A DNA stretch of 64,000 nucleotides, from positions 5,394,664 to 5,458,663 of the forward strand of contig CM049315.1 of NCBI GenBank assembly GCA_026874595.1, in the 5' to 3' direction. The notes below the pieces were generated by a model. It was not told the origin of the DNA. It worked only from the letters and a program-made list of their open reading frames with translations, and ran no database searches. Shown piece after piece: positions 1-12,090 of this stretch. Every line of letters starts with the position of its first letter. The first letter of the stretch is position 1. The stretch comes from Sipunculus nudus. Its lineage: Eukaryota > Annelida > Sipuncula > Golfingiida > Sipunculidae. The translations under genes were made by a program, and so were the position numbers.

Positions 1-31
1 CTATGGCAGCCCGGCTTCCCTCCACTAAATC

Positions 32-62
32 CTATGGCAGCCCGGCTTGCCTCTACTAGATC
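32..62 (+). repeat. reference consensus monomer (31 bp)
   Basis: This copy is an exact match to the commonest monomer. It contains 11 C, 8 T, 7 G and 5 A (18/31 G+C, pyrimidine-rich on the + strand). It has one CpG (43-44, inside CCCGG) and one GATC at its end. It has a single + strand stop triplet, the TAG of CTACTAG. The main subfamilies differ from it by CCGG to CCAG together with GCC to GTC; CCGG to CCTG; CTACTAG to CTACTGG, which creates a BamHI GGATCC site; and GATCC to GATAC. Confidence 0.95.
36..51. other. imperfect dyad GGCAGCCCGGCTTGCC within the monomer
   Basis: The 16 bases form an inverted repeat: GGCA pairs with TGCC and GCC with GGC, with one bulged T and a central C. The monomer's only CpG lies in the middle. 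Copies with CCAG or CCTG lose the central pairing but keep the outer arms. The element recurs in most canonical units. A role as a protein-binding site or hairpin is possible but is inference only. Confidence 0.5.
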
Positions 63-155
63 CTATGGCAGCCCGACTTGTCTCTACTAGATCCTATGGC
101 AGCCCGGCCTGCCTCTACTAGATACTATGGCAGCCCGGCTTGCCTCTACTAGATC

Positions 156-185
156 TTATGGCACCCGGCTTGCCTCTACTACATC
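156..185 (+). repeat. 30-bp variant monomer (TTATGGCACCC type)
   Basis: This unit begins TTATGGCACCCGG, one base shorter than the consensus because GCAGCCC has become GCACCC. The C-to-T change at its first base makes a BglII site (AGATCT, 151-156) with the preceding unit. The same variant recurs through block A and later as the GGCACCCGGCC type, for example near 2257, 6957, 8657 and 46784, so it is an inherited tag rather than a sequencing error. Confidence 0.85.
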
Positions 186-1947
186 CTATGGCAGCCCGGC
201 CTGCCTTTACTGGATCCTATGGCAGCCCGGCCTGCTTCTACTAGATCCTATGGCAGCCCGGCTTGCCTCTACTAGATCCTAAGGCAGCCTTGCTTGCATC
301 TACTAGATCCTATGGCAGCCCGGCTTGCCTCTACTAGATCCTATGGCAGCCCGGCTTGCCACTACCAGATCTTATGGCACCCGGCCTGCCTCTACTAGGT
401 CCTATGGCAGCCCAACTTTCCTCTACTATATCCTATGGAAGCCCGGCTTGCCTCTTCTAGATCCTGTGGCAGCCCTGCTTGCCTCTACTAGATCCTATGG
501 CAGCCCAGCTTGTCTCTACTGGATCCTATGGCAGCCCGGCTTCCCTCCACTAGATCCTATGGCAGCCCGGCTTGCCTCTACTAGATCCTATGGCAGCCCG
601 GCTTGCCTCTACTAGATCCTAAGGCAGCCTTGCTTGCATCTACTAGATCATATGGCAGCCCGGCTTGCCTCTACTAGATCCTGTGGCAGCCCGGCTTGCC
701 TCTACTAGATCCTACGGCAGCCCGACTTGTCTCTACTAGATACTATGGCAGCCCGGCTTGCCTTTACTAGATCTTATGGCACCCGGCTTGCCTCTAATAC
801 ATCCTATGGCAGCCCGGCCTGCCTCTACTGGATCCTATGGCAGCCCGGCATGCTTCTACTAGATCCTATGGCAGCCCGGCTTGCCTCTACTAGATCCTAA
901 GGCAGCCTTGCTTGCATCTACTAGATCCTATGGCAGCCCGGCTTGCCTCTACTAGATCCTGTGGCAGCCCGCTTTCTTCTACTATATCCTATGGCAGCCC
1001 GGCTTCCCTCCACTAGATCCTATGGCAGCCCGGCTTGCCTCTACTAGATCCTATGGCAGTCCGACTTGTCTCTACTAGATCCTATGGCAGCCCGGCTTTC
1101 TTCTACTAGATCCTATGGCAGCCCGGCTTGCCTCCACTAGATGCTATGGCAGCTATGCTTGCCTCTACTAGATCCTATGGCAGCCCGACTTGTCTCTACT
1201 AGATCCTATGGCAGCCCGGCCTGCCTCTACTAGATACTATGGCAGCCCGGCTTGCCTCTACTAGATCTTATGGCACCCGGCTTGCCTCTACTATATCCTA
1301 TGGCAGCCTACCTTGCCTCTACTAGATCCTATGGCAGCCCGGCTTCCCTCTATTAGATCCTATAGCAGCCCGGCTTGCCTCTACTAGATCCTATGACAGC
1401 CCGGCTTGCCTCTACTAGATCGTATGGAAGCCCGGCTTGCCTCAACTTGATCCTATGGCAGCCCGGCTTGCCTCTACTGGATCCTATGGCAGCCCAGTTT
1501 GTCTCTACTAGATACTATGGCAGCCCGGCTTGCCTCTACTAGATTCTATGGCAGCCTAGCTTGCCTAAACTAGATCCTATGGCAGCCCGGGCTACCTCTA
1601 CTAGATCCTATGGCAGCCCGGCTTGCCTCTACTAGATCCTATGGCAGCCCGGTTTGCCTCCACTAGATCTTATGGCTCCCGGCTTTCCTCTACTATATCC
1701 TATGGCAGCCCGGCCTGCCTCTACTGGATCCTATGACAGCCTGGCCTGCTTCTCCTAGATCCTATGGCAGCCCGGGCTACCTCTACTAGATCCTATGGCA
1801 GCCCGGCTTGCCTCTACTAGATCCTATGGCAGCCCGGCTTGCCTCTACTAGATCCTAAGGCAGCCTTGCTTGCATCTACTAGATCATATGGCAGCCCGGC
1901 TTGCCTCTACTAGATCCTGTGGCAGCCCGGTTTTCTTCTACTAGATA

Positions 1948-2226
1948 CTATGGCAGCCCGGCTTCCCTCCACTAAATCCTATGGCAGCCCGGCTTGCCTC
2001 TACTAGATCCTATGGCAGCCCGACTTGTCTCTACTAGATCCTATGGCAGCCCGGCCTGCCTCTACTAGATACTATGGCAGCCCGGCTTGCCTCTACTAGA
2101 TCTTATGGCACCCGGCTTGCCTCTACTACATCCTATGGCAGCCCGGCCTGCCTTTACTGGATCCTATGGCAGCCCGGCCTGCTTCTACTAGATCCTATGG
2201 CAGCCCGGCTTGCCTCTACTAGATCC
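1948..2226 (+). repeat. internal restart of block A with a two-unit deletion
   Basis: From 1948 the sequence repeats base 1 onward. Close to 2220 it lacks two monomers (62 bp) that are present in the versions starting at 1, 4638 and 6585. The missing pair includes the CTAAGGCAGCCTTGC unit. This deletion explains why the spacing to the second block A copy shifts from 4,637 to 4,699 bp. Confidence 0.8.
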
Positions 2227-2560
2227 TATGGCAGCCCGGCTTGCCACTACCAGATCTTATGGCACCCGGCCTGCCTCTACTAGGTCCTATGGCAGCCCAA
2301 CTTTCCTCTACTATATCCTATGGAAGCCCGGCTTGCCTCTTCTAGATCATATGGCAGCCCTGCTTGCCTCTACTAGATCCTATGGCAGCCCAGCTTGTCT
2401 CTACTGGATCCTATGGCAGCCCAGCTTGTCTCTACTGGATCCTATGACAGCCCGGCTTGCCTCTACTGGATCCTATTGCAGCCCGGCTTGCCTCTACTGG
2501 ATCCTATGGCAGCCCGGCTTGCCTCTACTAGATACTATGGCAGCCCGGCTTGCCTCTACT

Positions 2561-2746
2561 GGATAATATGGCAGCCCGGCTTGCCTCTACTAGATCCTAT
2601 GGTAGCCCAGCTTGTCTCTACTGGATCCTATGGCAGCCCGGCTTGCCTCTACTGGATAATATGGCAGCCCGGCTTGCCTCTACTAGATCCTATGGTAGCC
2701 CAGCTTGTCTCTACTGGATCCTATAGCAGCCCGGCTTGCCTCTACT
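2561..2746 (+). repeat. two tandem 93-bp trimers marked by GGATAAT
   Basis: GGATAATATGG units at 2561 and 2654 are exactly three monomers apart, each followed by a CTATGGTAGCCCAGC unit. The same trimer pair occurs at 7260/7353, 8251/8344, 46003/46096, near 57914/58007 and 61527/61620. Three monomers equal 31 codons, so this period keeps the reading frame and is one reason why long spurious ORFs cluster here. Confidence 0.85.
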
Positions 2747-3300
2747 AGATCCTATGGCAGCCCGGCTTGTCTCTACTGGATCCTATGGCAGCCCGGCTTG
2801 CCTCTACTGGATCCTATGGCAGACCTGCTTGCCTCTACTAGATCCTATGGCAGCCCTGCTTGCCTCTACTGGATACTATGGCAGCCCGGCTTGCCTCTAC
2901 TAGATCCTATGGCAGCCCGGCTTGCCTCTACTGGATCCTATGGCAGACCTGCTTGCCACTACCAGATCTTATGGCACCCGGCCTGCCTCTACTAGGTCCT
3001 ATGGCAGCCCAACTTTCCTCTACTATATCCTATGGAAGCCCGGCTTGCCTCTTCTAGATCATATGGCAGCCCTGCTTGCCTCTACTAGATCCTATGGCAG
3101 CCCAGCTTGTCTCTACTGGATCCTATGGCAGCCCAGCTTGTCTGTACTAGATACTATGGCAGCCCGGCTTGCCTCTACTAGATTCTATGGCAGCCTAGCT
3201 TGCCTGTACTAGATCCTATGGCAGCCCGGGCTACCTCTACTAGATCCTATGGCAGCCCGGCTTGCCTCTACTAGATCCTATGGCAGCCCGGCTTGCCTCT

Positions 3301-4637
3301 ACTAGATCCTAAGGCAGCCTTGCTTGCATCTACTAGATCATATGGCAGCCCGGCTTGCCTCTACTAGATCCTGTGGCAGCCCGGCTTGCCTCTACTAGAT
3401 CCTACGGCAGCCCGACTTGTCTCTACTAGATACTATGGCAGCCCGGCTTGACTCTACTAGATCTTATGGCACCCGGCTTGCCTCTAATACATCCTATGGC
3501 AGCCCGGCCTGCCTCTACTGGATCCTATGGCAGCCCGGCATGCTTCTACTAGATCCTATGGCAGCCCGGCTTGCCTCTACTAGATCCTAAGGCAGCCTTG
3601 CTTGCATCTACTAGATCCTATGGCAGCCCGGCTTGCCTCTACTAGATCCTGTGGCAGCCCGCTTTCTTCTACTATATCCTATGGCAGCCCGGCTTCCCTC
3701 CACTAGATCCTATGGCAGCCCGGCTTGCCTCTACTAGATCCTATGGCAGTCCGACTTGTCTCTACTAGATCCTATGGCAGCCCGGCTTTCTTCTACTAGA
3801 TCCTATGGCAGCCCGGCTTGCCTCCACTAGATGCTATGGCAGCTATGCTTGCCTCTACTAGATCCTATGGCAGCCCGACTTGTCTCTACTAGATCCTATG
3901 GCAGCCCGGCCTGCCTCTACTAGATACTATGGCAGCCCGGCTTGCCTCTACTAGATCTTATGGCACCCGGCTTGCCTCTACTATATCCTATGGCAGCCTA
4001 CCTTGCCTCTACTAGATCCTATGGCAGCCCGGCTTCCCTCTATTAGATCCTATAGCAGCCCGGCTTGCCTCTACTAGATCCTATGACAGCCCGGCTTGCC
4101 TCTACTAGATCGTATGGAAGCCCGGCTTGCCTCAACTTGATCCTATGGCAGCCCGGCTTGCCTCTACTGGATCCTATGGCAGCCCAGTTTGTCTCTACTA
4201 GATACTATGGCAGCCCGGCTTGCCTCTACTAGATTCTATGGCAGCCTAGCTTGCCTATACTAGATCCTATGGCAGCCCGGGCTACCTCTACTAGATCCTA
4301 TGGCAGCCCGGCTTGCCTCTACTAGATCCTATGGCAGCCCGGTTTGCCTCCACTAGATCTTATGGCTCCCGGCTTTCCTCTACTATATCCTATGGCAGCC
4401 CGGCCTGCCTCTACTGGATCCTATGACAGCCTGGCCTGCTTCTCCTAGATCCTATGGCAGCCCGGGCTACCTCTACTAGATCCTATGGCAGCCCGGCTTG
4501 CCTCTACTAGATCCTATGGCAGCCCGGCTTGCCTCTACTAGATCCTAAGGCAGCCTTGCTTGCATCTACTAGATCATATGGCAGCCCGGCTTGCCTCTAC
4601 TAGATCCTGTGGCAGCCCGGTTTTCTTCTACTAGATC
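3301..4637 (+). repeat. second copy of segment 611-1947
   Basis: This 1,337-bp segment matches 611-1947 at an offset of 2,690 bp and 5248-6584 at an offset of 1,947 bp. Only scattered substitutions separate them, for example CCTTTACTAG near 770 against ACTCTACTAG near 3451, and CCTAAACTAG near 1566 against CCTATACTAG near 4256. The near identity implies recent duplication or active homogenisation. Confidence 0.85.
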
Positions 4638-7600
4638 CTATGGCAGCCCGGCTTCCCTCCACTAAATCCTATGGCAGCCCGGCTTGCCTCTACTAGATCC
4701 TATGGCAGCCCGACTTGTCTCTACTAGATCCTATGGCAGCCCGGCCTGCCTCTACTAGATACTATGGCAGCCCGGCTTGCCTCTACTAGATCTTATGGCA
4801 CCCGGCTTGCCTCTACTACATCCTATGGCAGCCCGGCCTGCCTTTACTGGATCCTATGGCAGCCCGGCCTGCTTCTACTAGATCCTATGGCAGCCCGGCT
4901 TGCCTCTACTAGATCCTAAGGCAGCCTTGCTTGCATCTACTAGATCCTATGGCAGCCCGGCTTGCCTCTACTAGATCCTATGGCAGCCCGGCTTGCCACT
5001 ACCAGATCTTATGGCACCCGGCCTGCCTCTACTAGGTCCTATGGCAGCCCAACTTTCCTCTACTATATCCTATGGAAGCCCGGCTTGCCTCTTCTAGATC
5101 CTGTGGCAGCCCTGCTTGCCTCTACTAGATCCTATGGCAGCCCAGCTTGTCTCTACTGGATCCTATGGCAGCCCGGCTTCCCTCCACTAGATCCTATGGC
5201 AGCCCGGCTTGCCTCTACTAGATCCTATGGCAGCCCGGCTTGCCTCTACTAGATCCTAAGGCAGCCTTGCTTGCATCTACTAGATCATATGGCAGCCCGG
5301 CTTGCCTCTACTAGATCCTGTGGCAGCCCGGCTTGCCTCTACTAGATCCTACGGCAGCCCGACTTGTCTCTACTAGATACTATGGCAGCCCGGCTTGCCT
5401 CTACTAGATCTTATGGCACCCGGCTTGCCTCTAATACATCCTATGGCAGCCCGGCCTGCCTCTACTGGATCCTATGGCAGCCCGGCATGCTTCTACTAGA
5501 TCCTATGGCAGCCCGGCTTGCCTCTACTAGATCCTAAGGCAGCCTTGCTTGCATCTACTAGATCCTATGGCAGCCCGGCTTGCCTCTACTAGATCCTGTG
5601 GCAGCCCGCTTTCTTCTACTATATCCTATGGCAGCCCGGCTTCCCTCCACTAGATCCTATGGCAGCCCGGCTTGCCTCTACTAGATCCTATGGCAGTCCG
5701 ACTTGTCTCTACTAGATCCTATGGCAGCCCGGCTTTCTTCTACTAGATCCTATGGCAGCCCGGCTTGCCTCCACTAGATGCTATGGCAGCTATGCTTGCC
5801 TCTACTAGATCCTATGGCAGCCCGACTTGTCTCTACTAGATCCTATGGCAGCCCGGCCTGCCTCTACTAGATACTATGGCAGCCCGGCTTGCCTCTACTA
5901 GATCTTATGGCACCCGGCTTGCCTCTACTATATCCTATGGCAGCCTACCTTGCCTCTACTAGATCCTATGGCAGCCCGGCTTCCCTCTATTAGATCCTAT
6001 AGCAGCCCGGCTTGCCTCTACTAGATCCTATGACAGCCCGGCTTGCCTCTACTAGATCGTATGGAAGCCCGGCTTGCCTCAACTTGATCCTATGGCAGCC
6101 CGGCTTGCCTCTACTGGATCCTATGGCAGCCCAGTTTGTCTCTACTAGATACTATGGCAGCCCGGCTTGCCTCTACTAGATTCTATGGCAGCCTAGCTTG
6201 CCTAAACTAGATCCTATGGCAGCCCGGGCTACCTCTACTAGATCCTATGGCAGCCCGGCTTGCCTCTACTAGATCCTATGGCAGCCCGGTTTGCCTCCAC
6301 TAGATCTTATGGCTCCCGGCTTTCCTCTACTATATCCTATGGCAGCCCGGCCTGCCTCTACTGGATCCTATGACAGCCTGGCCTGCTTCTCCTAGATCCT
6401 ATGGCAGCCCGGGCTACCTCTACTAGATCCTATGGCAGCCCGGCTTGCCTCTACTAGATCCTATGGCAGCCCGGCTTGCCTCTACTAGATCCTAAGGCAG
6501 CCTTGCTTGCATCTACTAGATCATATGGCAGCCCGGCTTGCCTCTACTAGATCCTGTGGCAGCCCGGTTTTCTTCTACTAGATCCTATGGCAGCCCGGCT
6601 TCCCTCCACTAAATCCTATGGCAGCCCGGCTTGCCTCTACTAGATCCTATGGCAGCCCGACTTGTCTCTACTAGATCCTATGGCAGCCCGGCCTGCCTCT
6701 ACTAGATACTATGGCAGCCCGGCTTGCCTCTACTAGATCTTATGGCACCCGGCTTGCCTCTACTACATCCTATGGCAGCCCGGCCTGCCTTTACTGGATC
6801 CTATGGCAGCCCGGCCTGCTTCTACTAGATCCTATGGCAGCCCGGCTTGCCTCTACTAGATCCTAAGGCAGCCTTGCTTGCATCTACTAGATCCTATGGC
6901 AGCCCGGCTTGCCTCTACTAGATCCTATGGCAGCCCGGCTTGCCACTACCAGATCTTATGGCACCCGGCCTGCCTCTACTAGGTCCTATGGCAGCCCAAC
7001 TTTCCTCTACTATATCCTATGGAAGCCCGGCTTGCCTCTTCTAGATCATATGGCAGCCCTGCTTGCCTCTACTAGATCCTATGGCAGCCCAGCTTGTCTC
7101 TACTGGATCCTATGGCAGCCCAGCTTGTCTCTACTGGATCCTATGACAGCCCGGCTTGCCTCTACTGGATCCTATTGCAGCCCGGCTTGCCTCTACTGGA
7201 TCCTATGGCAGCCCGGCTTGCCTCTACTAGATACTATGGCAGCCCGGCTTGCCTCTACTGGATAATATGGCAGCCCGGCTTGCCTCTACTAGATCCTATG
7301 GTAGCCCAGCTTGTCTCTACTGGATCCTATGGCAGCCCGGCTTGCCTCTACTGGATAATATGGCAGCCCGGCTTGCCTCTACTAGATCCTATGGTAGCCC
7401 AGCTTGTCTCTACTGGATCCTATAGCTGCCCGGCTTGCCTCTACTAGATCCTATGGCAGCCCGGCTTGTCTCTACTGGATCCTATGGCAGCCCGGCTTGC
7501 CTCTACTGGATCCTATGGCAGACCTGCTTGCCTCTACTAGATCCTATGGCAGCCCTGCTTGCCTCTACTGGATACTATGGCAGCCCGGCTTGCCTCTACT

Positions 7601-7834
7601 AGATCCTATGGCAGCCCGGCTTGCCTCTACTGGATCCTATGGCAGACCTGCTTGCCACTACCAGATCTTATGGCACCCGGCCTGCCTCTACTAGGTCCTA
7701 TGGCAGCCCAACTTTCCTCTACTATATCCTATGGAAGCCCGGCTTGCCTCTTCTAGATCATATGGCAGCCCTGCTTGCCTCTACTAGATCCTATGGCAGC
7801 CCAGCTTGTCTCTACTGGATCCTATGGCAGCCCA
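4638..7834 (+). repeat. block A, higher-order repeat copy 2 (partial)
   Basis: It matches 1-3135 at an offset of 4,637 bp up to about 6860 and 4,699 bp after that; the 62-bp step is the two-monomer deletion in copy 1. Homology ends at about 7834, where this copy continues with CCCAACTTGTC and TGG-type units while copy 1 continues with CTGTACTAG. Visible differences from copy 1 are few, for example TATAGCTGCCCGG near 7425 against TATAGCAGCCCGG. Confidence 0.85.
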
Positions 7835-8340
7835 ACTTGTCTCTACTGGATCCTATGACAGCCCGGCTTGCCTCTACTGGATCCTATGGCAACCCAGCTT
7901 GTCTCTACTGGATCCTATGGTAGCCCAGCTTGTCTCTACTGGATCCTATGGTAGCCCGGCTTCCCTGTACTAGATACTATGGCAGCCCGGCTTGCCTCTA
8001 CTGTATCCTATGGCAACCCAGCTTGTCTCTACTGGATCCTATGGCAGCCCAGCTTGTCTCTACTGGATCCTAAGGCAGCCCGGCTTGCCTCTACTAGATA
8101 CTATGGCAGCCCGGCTTGCCTCTACTGGATCCTATGGCAACCCAGCTTGTCTCTACTGGATCCTATGGCAGCCCAGCTTGTCTCTACTGGATCCTATGGC
8201 AGCCCGGCTTGCCTCTACTAGATACTATGGCAGCCCGGCTTGCCTCTACTGGATAATATGGCAGCCCGGCTTGCCTCTACTAGATCCTATGGTAGCCCAG
8301 CTTGTCTCTACTGGATCCTATGGCAGCCCGGCTTGCCTCT
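7835..8340 (+). repeat. transition segment rich in TGG-type monomers
   Basis: This 0.5-kb segment joins block A to block B. It is dominated by CCCAGCTTGTC...CTACTGG monomers and contains CTACTGTATCC and GGCAACCCAGC variants. Its part from about 7930 to 8146 is nearly the same as 45713-45929 and as sequence near 61240-61430, so it is a mobile patch within the array rather than a unique linker. Confidence 0.7.
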
Positions 8341-9150
8341 ACTGGATAATATGGCAGCCCGGCTTGCCTCTACTAGATCCTATGGTAGCCCAGCTTGTCT
8401 CTACTGGATCCTATGGAAGCCCGGCTTTCCTCTACTAGATCCTATGGCAGCCCGGCTTGTCTCTACTGGATCCTATGGCAGCCCGGCTTGCCTCTACTGG
8501 ATCCTATGGCAGACCTGCTTGCCTCTACTAGATCCTATGGCAGCCCTGCTTGCCTCTACTTGATCCTATGGCAGCCCGGATTGCCTCTACTAGATCCTAT
8601 GGCAGCCCGGCTTGCCTCTACTGGATCCTATGGCAGACCTGCTTGCCACTACCAGATCTTATGGCACCCGGCCTGCCTCTACTAGGTCCTATGGCAGCCC
8701 AACTTTCCTCTACTATATCCTATGGAAGCCCGGCTTGCCTCTTCTAGATCATATGGCAGCCCTGCTTGCCTCTACTAGATCCTATGGCAGCCCAGCTTGT
8801 CTCTACTGGATCCTATGGCAGCCCAGCTTGTCTCTACTGGATCCTATGACAGCCCGGCGTGCCTCTACTGGATCCTATTGCAGCCCGGCTTGCCTCTTCT
8901 GGATCCTATGGCAGCCCGGCTTGCCTCTACCGGATCCTGTGGCAGCCCGGCTTACCTCTACCCGATCCTATGGCAGCCCGGCTTGCCTCTACCGGATCCT
9001 ATGGCAGCCCGGCTTGGCTCTACTAGATCCTATGACAGCTTGTCTCTACTAGATACTATGGCAGCCTAGCTTGCCTCTACTAGATCCTATGGCAGCTCGG
9101 CTTGTCTCTACTGGATCCTTTGGCAGCCCGGATTCTATTAGATCCTGTGG

Positions 9151-9729
9151 CAGCTTGTCTCTACTGGATCCTATGGCAGCCTAGCTTGCCTCTACTAGAT
9201 ACTATGGCAGCCTGGCTTGCCTCTACTGGATCCTATGGCAACCCAGCTTGTCTCTACTGGACCTATGGCAGCCCAGCTTGTCTCTACTGGATCCTATGGC
9301 AGCCCGGCTTGCCTCTACTAGATACTATGGCAGCCCGGCTTGCCTCTACTGGATCCTATGGCAACCCAGCTTGTCTCTACTAGATCCTATGGCAGCCATG
9401 CTTGCCTCTACTAGATCCTAAGGCAGCCTTGCTTGCCTCTACTAGATCCTGTGGCAGCCCGGCTTGCTTCCACTGGATCCTATGGCAGCCCGGCTTGCCT
9501 CAACTAGATCCAATGGCAGACCGACTTGTCTCTACTAGATCCTATGGCAGCCCGGCCTGCCTATACTAGATACTATGGCAGCCCGGCTTGCCTCTACTAG
9601 ATCTTATGGCACCCAGCTTTATTCTACTATATCCTATGGCAGCCCGGCCTGCCTCTACTGGATCCTATGACAGCCTGGCCTGCTTCTCCTGGATCCTATG
9701 GCAGCCCGGCTTGCCTCTACTAGATCCTA
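9151..9729 (+). repeat. 579-bp segment also present 40.7 kb away
   Basis: This segment is found at 9151-9729, 17906-18484 (block B copy 2) and 49889-50467. All three share the rare GGACCTATGG deletion, the CCATGC unit, the CTTCCACTGG unit and the GATCCAATGGCAGACC unit. The distant copy differs in only a few bases: CTTTCCTC for CTTTATTC near 50354, and TATAGCAG for TATGGCAG near 50374. Its flanks differ, so it is an isolated transferred patch. Confidence 0.85.
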
Positions 9730-11211
9730 TGGCAGCCCGGCTTGCCTCTACTGGATCCTATGGCAGCCCGGCCTGCCTCTACTAGATCCTATGGCAGCCC
9801 TGCTTGCCTCTACTGGATCCTATGGCAGCCCGGCTTGCCTCTACTAGATCCTATGGCAGCCCGGCTTGCCTCTACTGGATCCTATGGCAGACCTGCTTGC
9901 CTCTACTAGATCCTATGGCAGCCCTGCTTGCCTCTACTAGATCCTATGGCAGCCCGGCTTGCCTCTACTGGATCCTATGGCAGACCTGCTTGCCACTACC
10001 AGATCTTATGGCACCCGGCCTGCCTCTACTAGGTCCTATGGCAGCCCAACTTTCCTCTACTATATCCTATGGCAGCCCGGCCTGCCTCTACTGGATCCTA
10101 TGACAGCCTGGCCTGCTTCTCCTGGATCCTATGGCAGCCCGGCTTGCCTCTACTAGATCCTATGGCAGCCCGGCTTACCTCTACTGGATCCTATGGCAGC
10201 CCGGCCTGCCTCTACTAGATCCTATGGCAGCCCTGCTTGCCTCTACTGGATCCTATGGCAGCCCGGCTTGCCTCTACTAGATCCTATGGCAGCCCTGCTT
10301 GCCTATACTGGATCCTATGGCAGCCCGGCTTGCCTCTACTAGATCCTATGGCAGCCCGGCTTGCCTCCATTAGATCCTATGGCAGCCCGGCTTGCCTCTT
10401 CTAGATCCTATGGCAGCCCGACTTGTCTCTACTAGATCCTATGGCAGCCCGGCCTGCCTCTACTAGATACTATGGCAGCCCGGCTTGCCACTACCAGATC
10501 TTATGGCACCCGGCCTGCCTCTACTAGGTCCTATGGCAGCCCAACTTTCCTCTACTATATCCTATGGAAGCCCGGCTTGCCTCTTCTAGATCATATGGCA
10601 GCCCTGCTTGCCTCTACTAGATCCTATGGCAGCCCTGCTTGCCTCTACTAGTTCCTATGGCACCCCGGCTTGCCTCTACTAGATCCTATGGCAGCCCGGC
10701 TTGCCTCTACTAGATCCTATGGCAGCCCAACTTTTCCTACTATATCCTATGGCAGCCCGGCTTGCCTCTTCTAGATCATATGGCAGCCCTGCTTGCCTCT
10801 ACTAGATCCTATGGCAGCCCTGCTTGCCTCTACTAGATCCTATGGCAGCCCGGCCTGCCTCTACTAGATCCTATGGCAGCCCGGCTTGCCTCTACTAGAT
10901 CCTATGGCAGCCCTGCTTGCCTCTACTAGATCCTTTGGCAGCCCGGCTTGCCTCTACTAGATCGTATGGCAGCCCGGCTTGCCTCTACTAGATCCTATGG
11001 CAGCCCTGCTTGCCTCTACTAGATCCTATGGCAGCCCGGCTTGCCTCTACTAGATCCTATGGCAGCCCGGTTTGCCTCTACTAGATCCTATGGCAGCCCG
11101 CCTTGCCTCTACTGGATCCTAAGGCAGCCCGGCTTGCCTCTACTGGATCCTATGGCAGCCCGGCTTCCCACAAATGGATCCTATGGCAGCCCGGCTAGGC
11201 TCTACTAGATC

Positions 11212-11268
11212 CTATGGCAGCTTGTCTCTACTAGATACTATGGCAGCCTAGCTTGCCTCTACTAGATC
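11212..11268 (+). repeat. 57-bp dimer: 26-bp short unit plus 31-bp unit
   Basis: A 26-bp unit (11212-11237, containing GGCAGCTTGTCTC) is followed by a 31-bp unit (11238-11268) with the GCAGCCTAGCTTGCC core. The pair recurs dozens of times from here to the right end, nearly always with GATAC at the join. The short unit looks like a CCCAGCTTGTC-type monomer that lost five bases between two AGC triplets. Confidence 0.85.
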
Positions 11269-12090
11269 CTATGGCAGCCCGGCTTGCCTCTACTGGATCC
11301 TATGGCAGCCCGGCTTGGCTCTACTAGATCCTATGGCAGCTTGTCTCTACTAGATACTATGGCAGCCTAGCTTGCCTCTACTAGATCCTAAGGCAGCCCG
11401 GCTTGCCTCTACTAGAACCTATGGCAGCCTAGCTTGTCTCTACTAGATACTATGGCAGCTTGTCTCTACTAGATACTATGGCAGCCTAGCTTGCCTCTAC
11501 TAGATCCTATGGCAGCCCGGATTGCCTCTACTAGATCCTGTGGCAGCCCGGCTTGGTTCTACTAGATCCTAAGGCAGCAAGGGCTGCCTCTACTAGATCC
11601 TATGGCAGCCCGGCTTGCCTCTACTAGATCCTAAGGCAGCCTGGCTTGCCACTACTAGGTCCTATGGCAGCCCGGCTTGCCTCTACTAGATACTATGGCA
11701 GCCCGGCTTGCCTCTACTAGATCCTATGGCAGCCCTGCTTGCCTCTACTAGATCCTATGGCAGCCCTGCTTGCCTCTACTAGTTCCTATGGCAGCCCGGC
11801 TTGCCTCTACTAGATCCTATGGCAGCCCGGCTTGCCTCTGCTAGATCCTATGGCAACCCGGCTTCCCTCTACTAGATCGTATGGCAGCCCGGCTTGCCTC
11901 TACTAGATCCTATGGCAGCCCGGCTTGCCTCTACTGGATCCTAAGGCAGCCCGGCTTGCCTCTAGTGGATCCTATGGCAGCCCGGCTTCCCTCAAATGGA
12001 TCCTATGGCAGCCCGGCTTGGCTCTACTAGATCCTATGGCAGCTTGTCTCTACTAGATCCTATGGCAGCCCGGCTTGTCTCTACTGGATC

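Larger units (their letters stand above)
1..4637 (+). repeat. block A, higher-order repeat copy 1
   Basis: This is a 4,637-bp higher-order unit whose first 3,135 bases return at 4638-7834. It is itself composite. The opening units (TTCCCTCCACTAAATCC, base 1) restart at 1948, 4638 and 6585, and segment 611-1947 returns at 3301-4637. Most monomers here are the TAG type, with CCTTGCTTGCATC, CCCGACTTGTC and CCCGGGCTACC variants that are rare elsewhere. No gene is present. Confidence 0.85.

Noticed and set aside
32-62. CENP-B box on the - strand of the monomer
   Set aside because: The - strand has A, two bases and CGGG in the right spacing, but the essential TTCG half is TAGA. About six of nine core positions match, which is not enough.
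7835-8340. A unique, possibly regulatory spacer between blocks A and B
   Set aside because: All units fit the monomer, and its parts recur at 45.7-46.2 kb and 57.8-61.7 kb.
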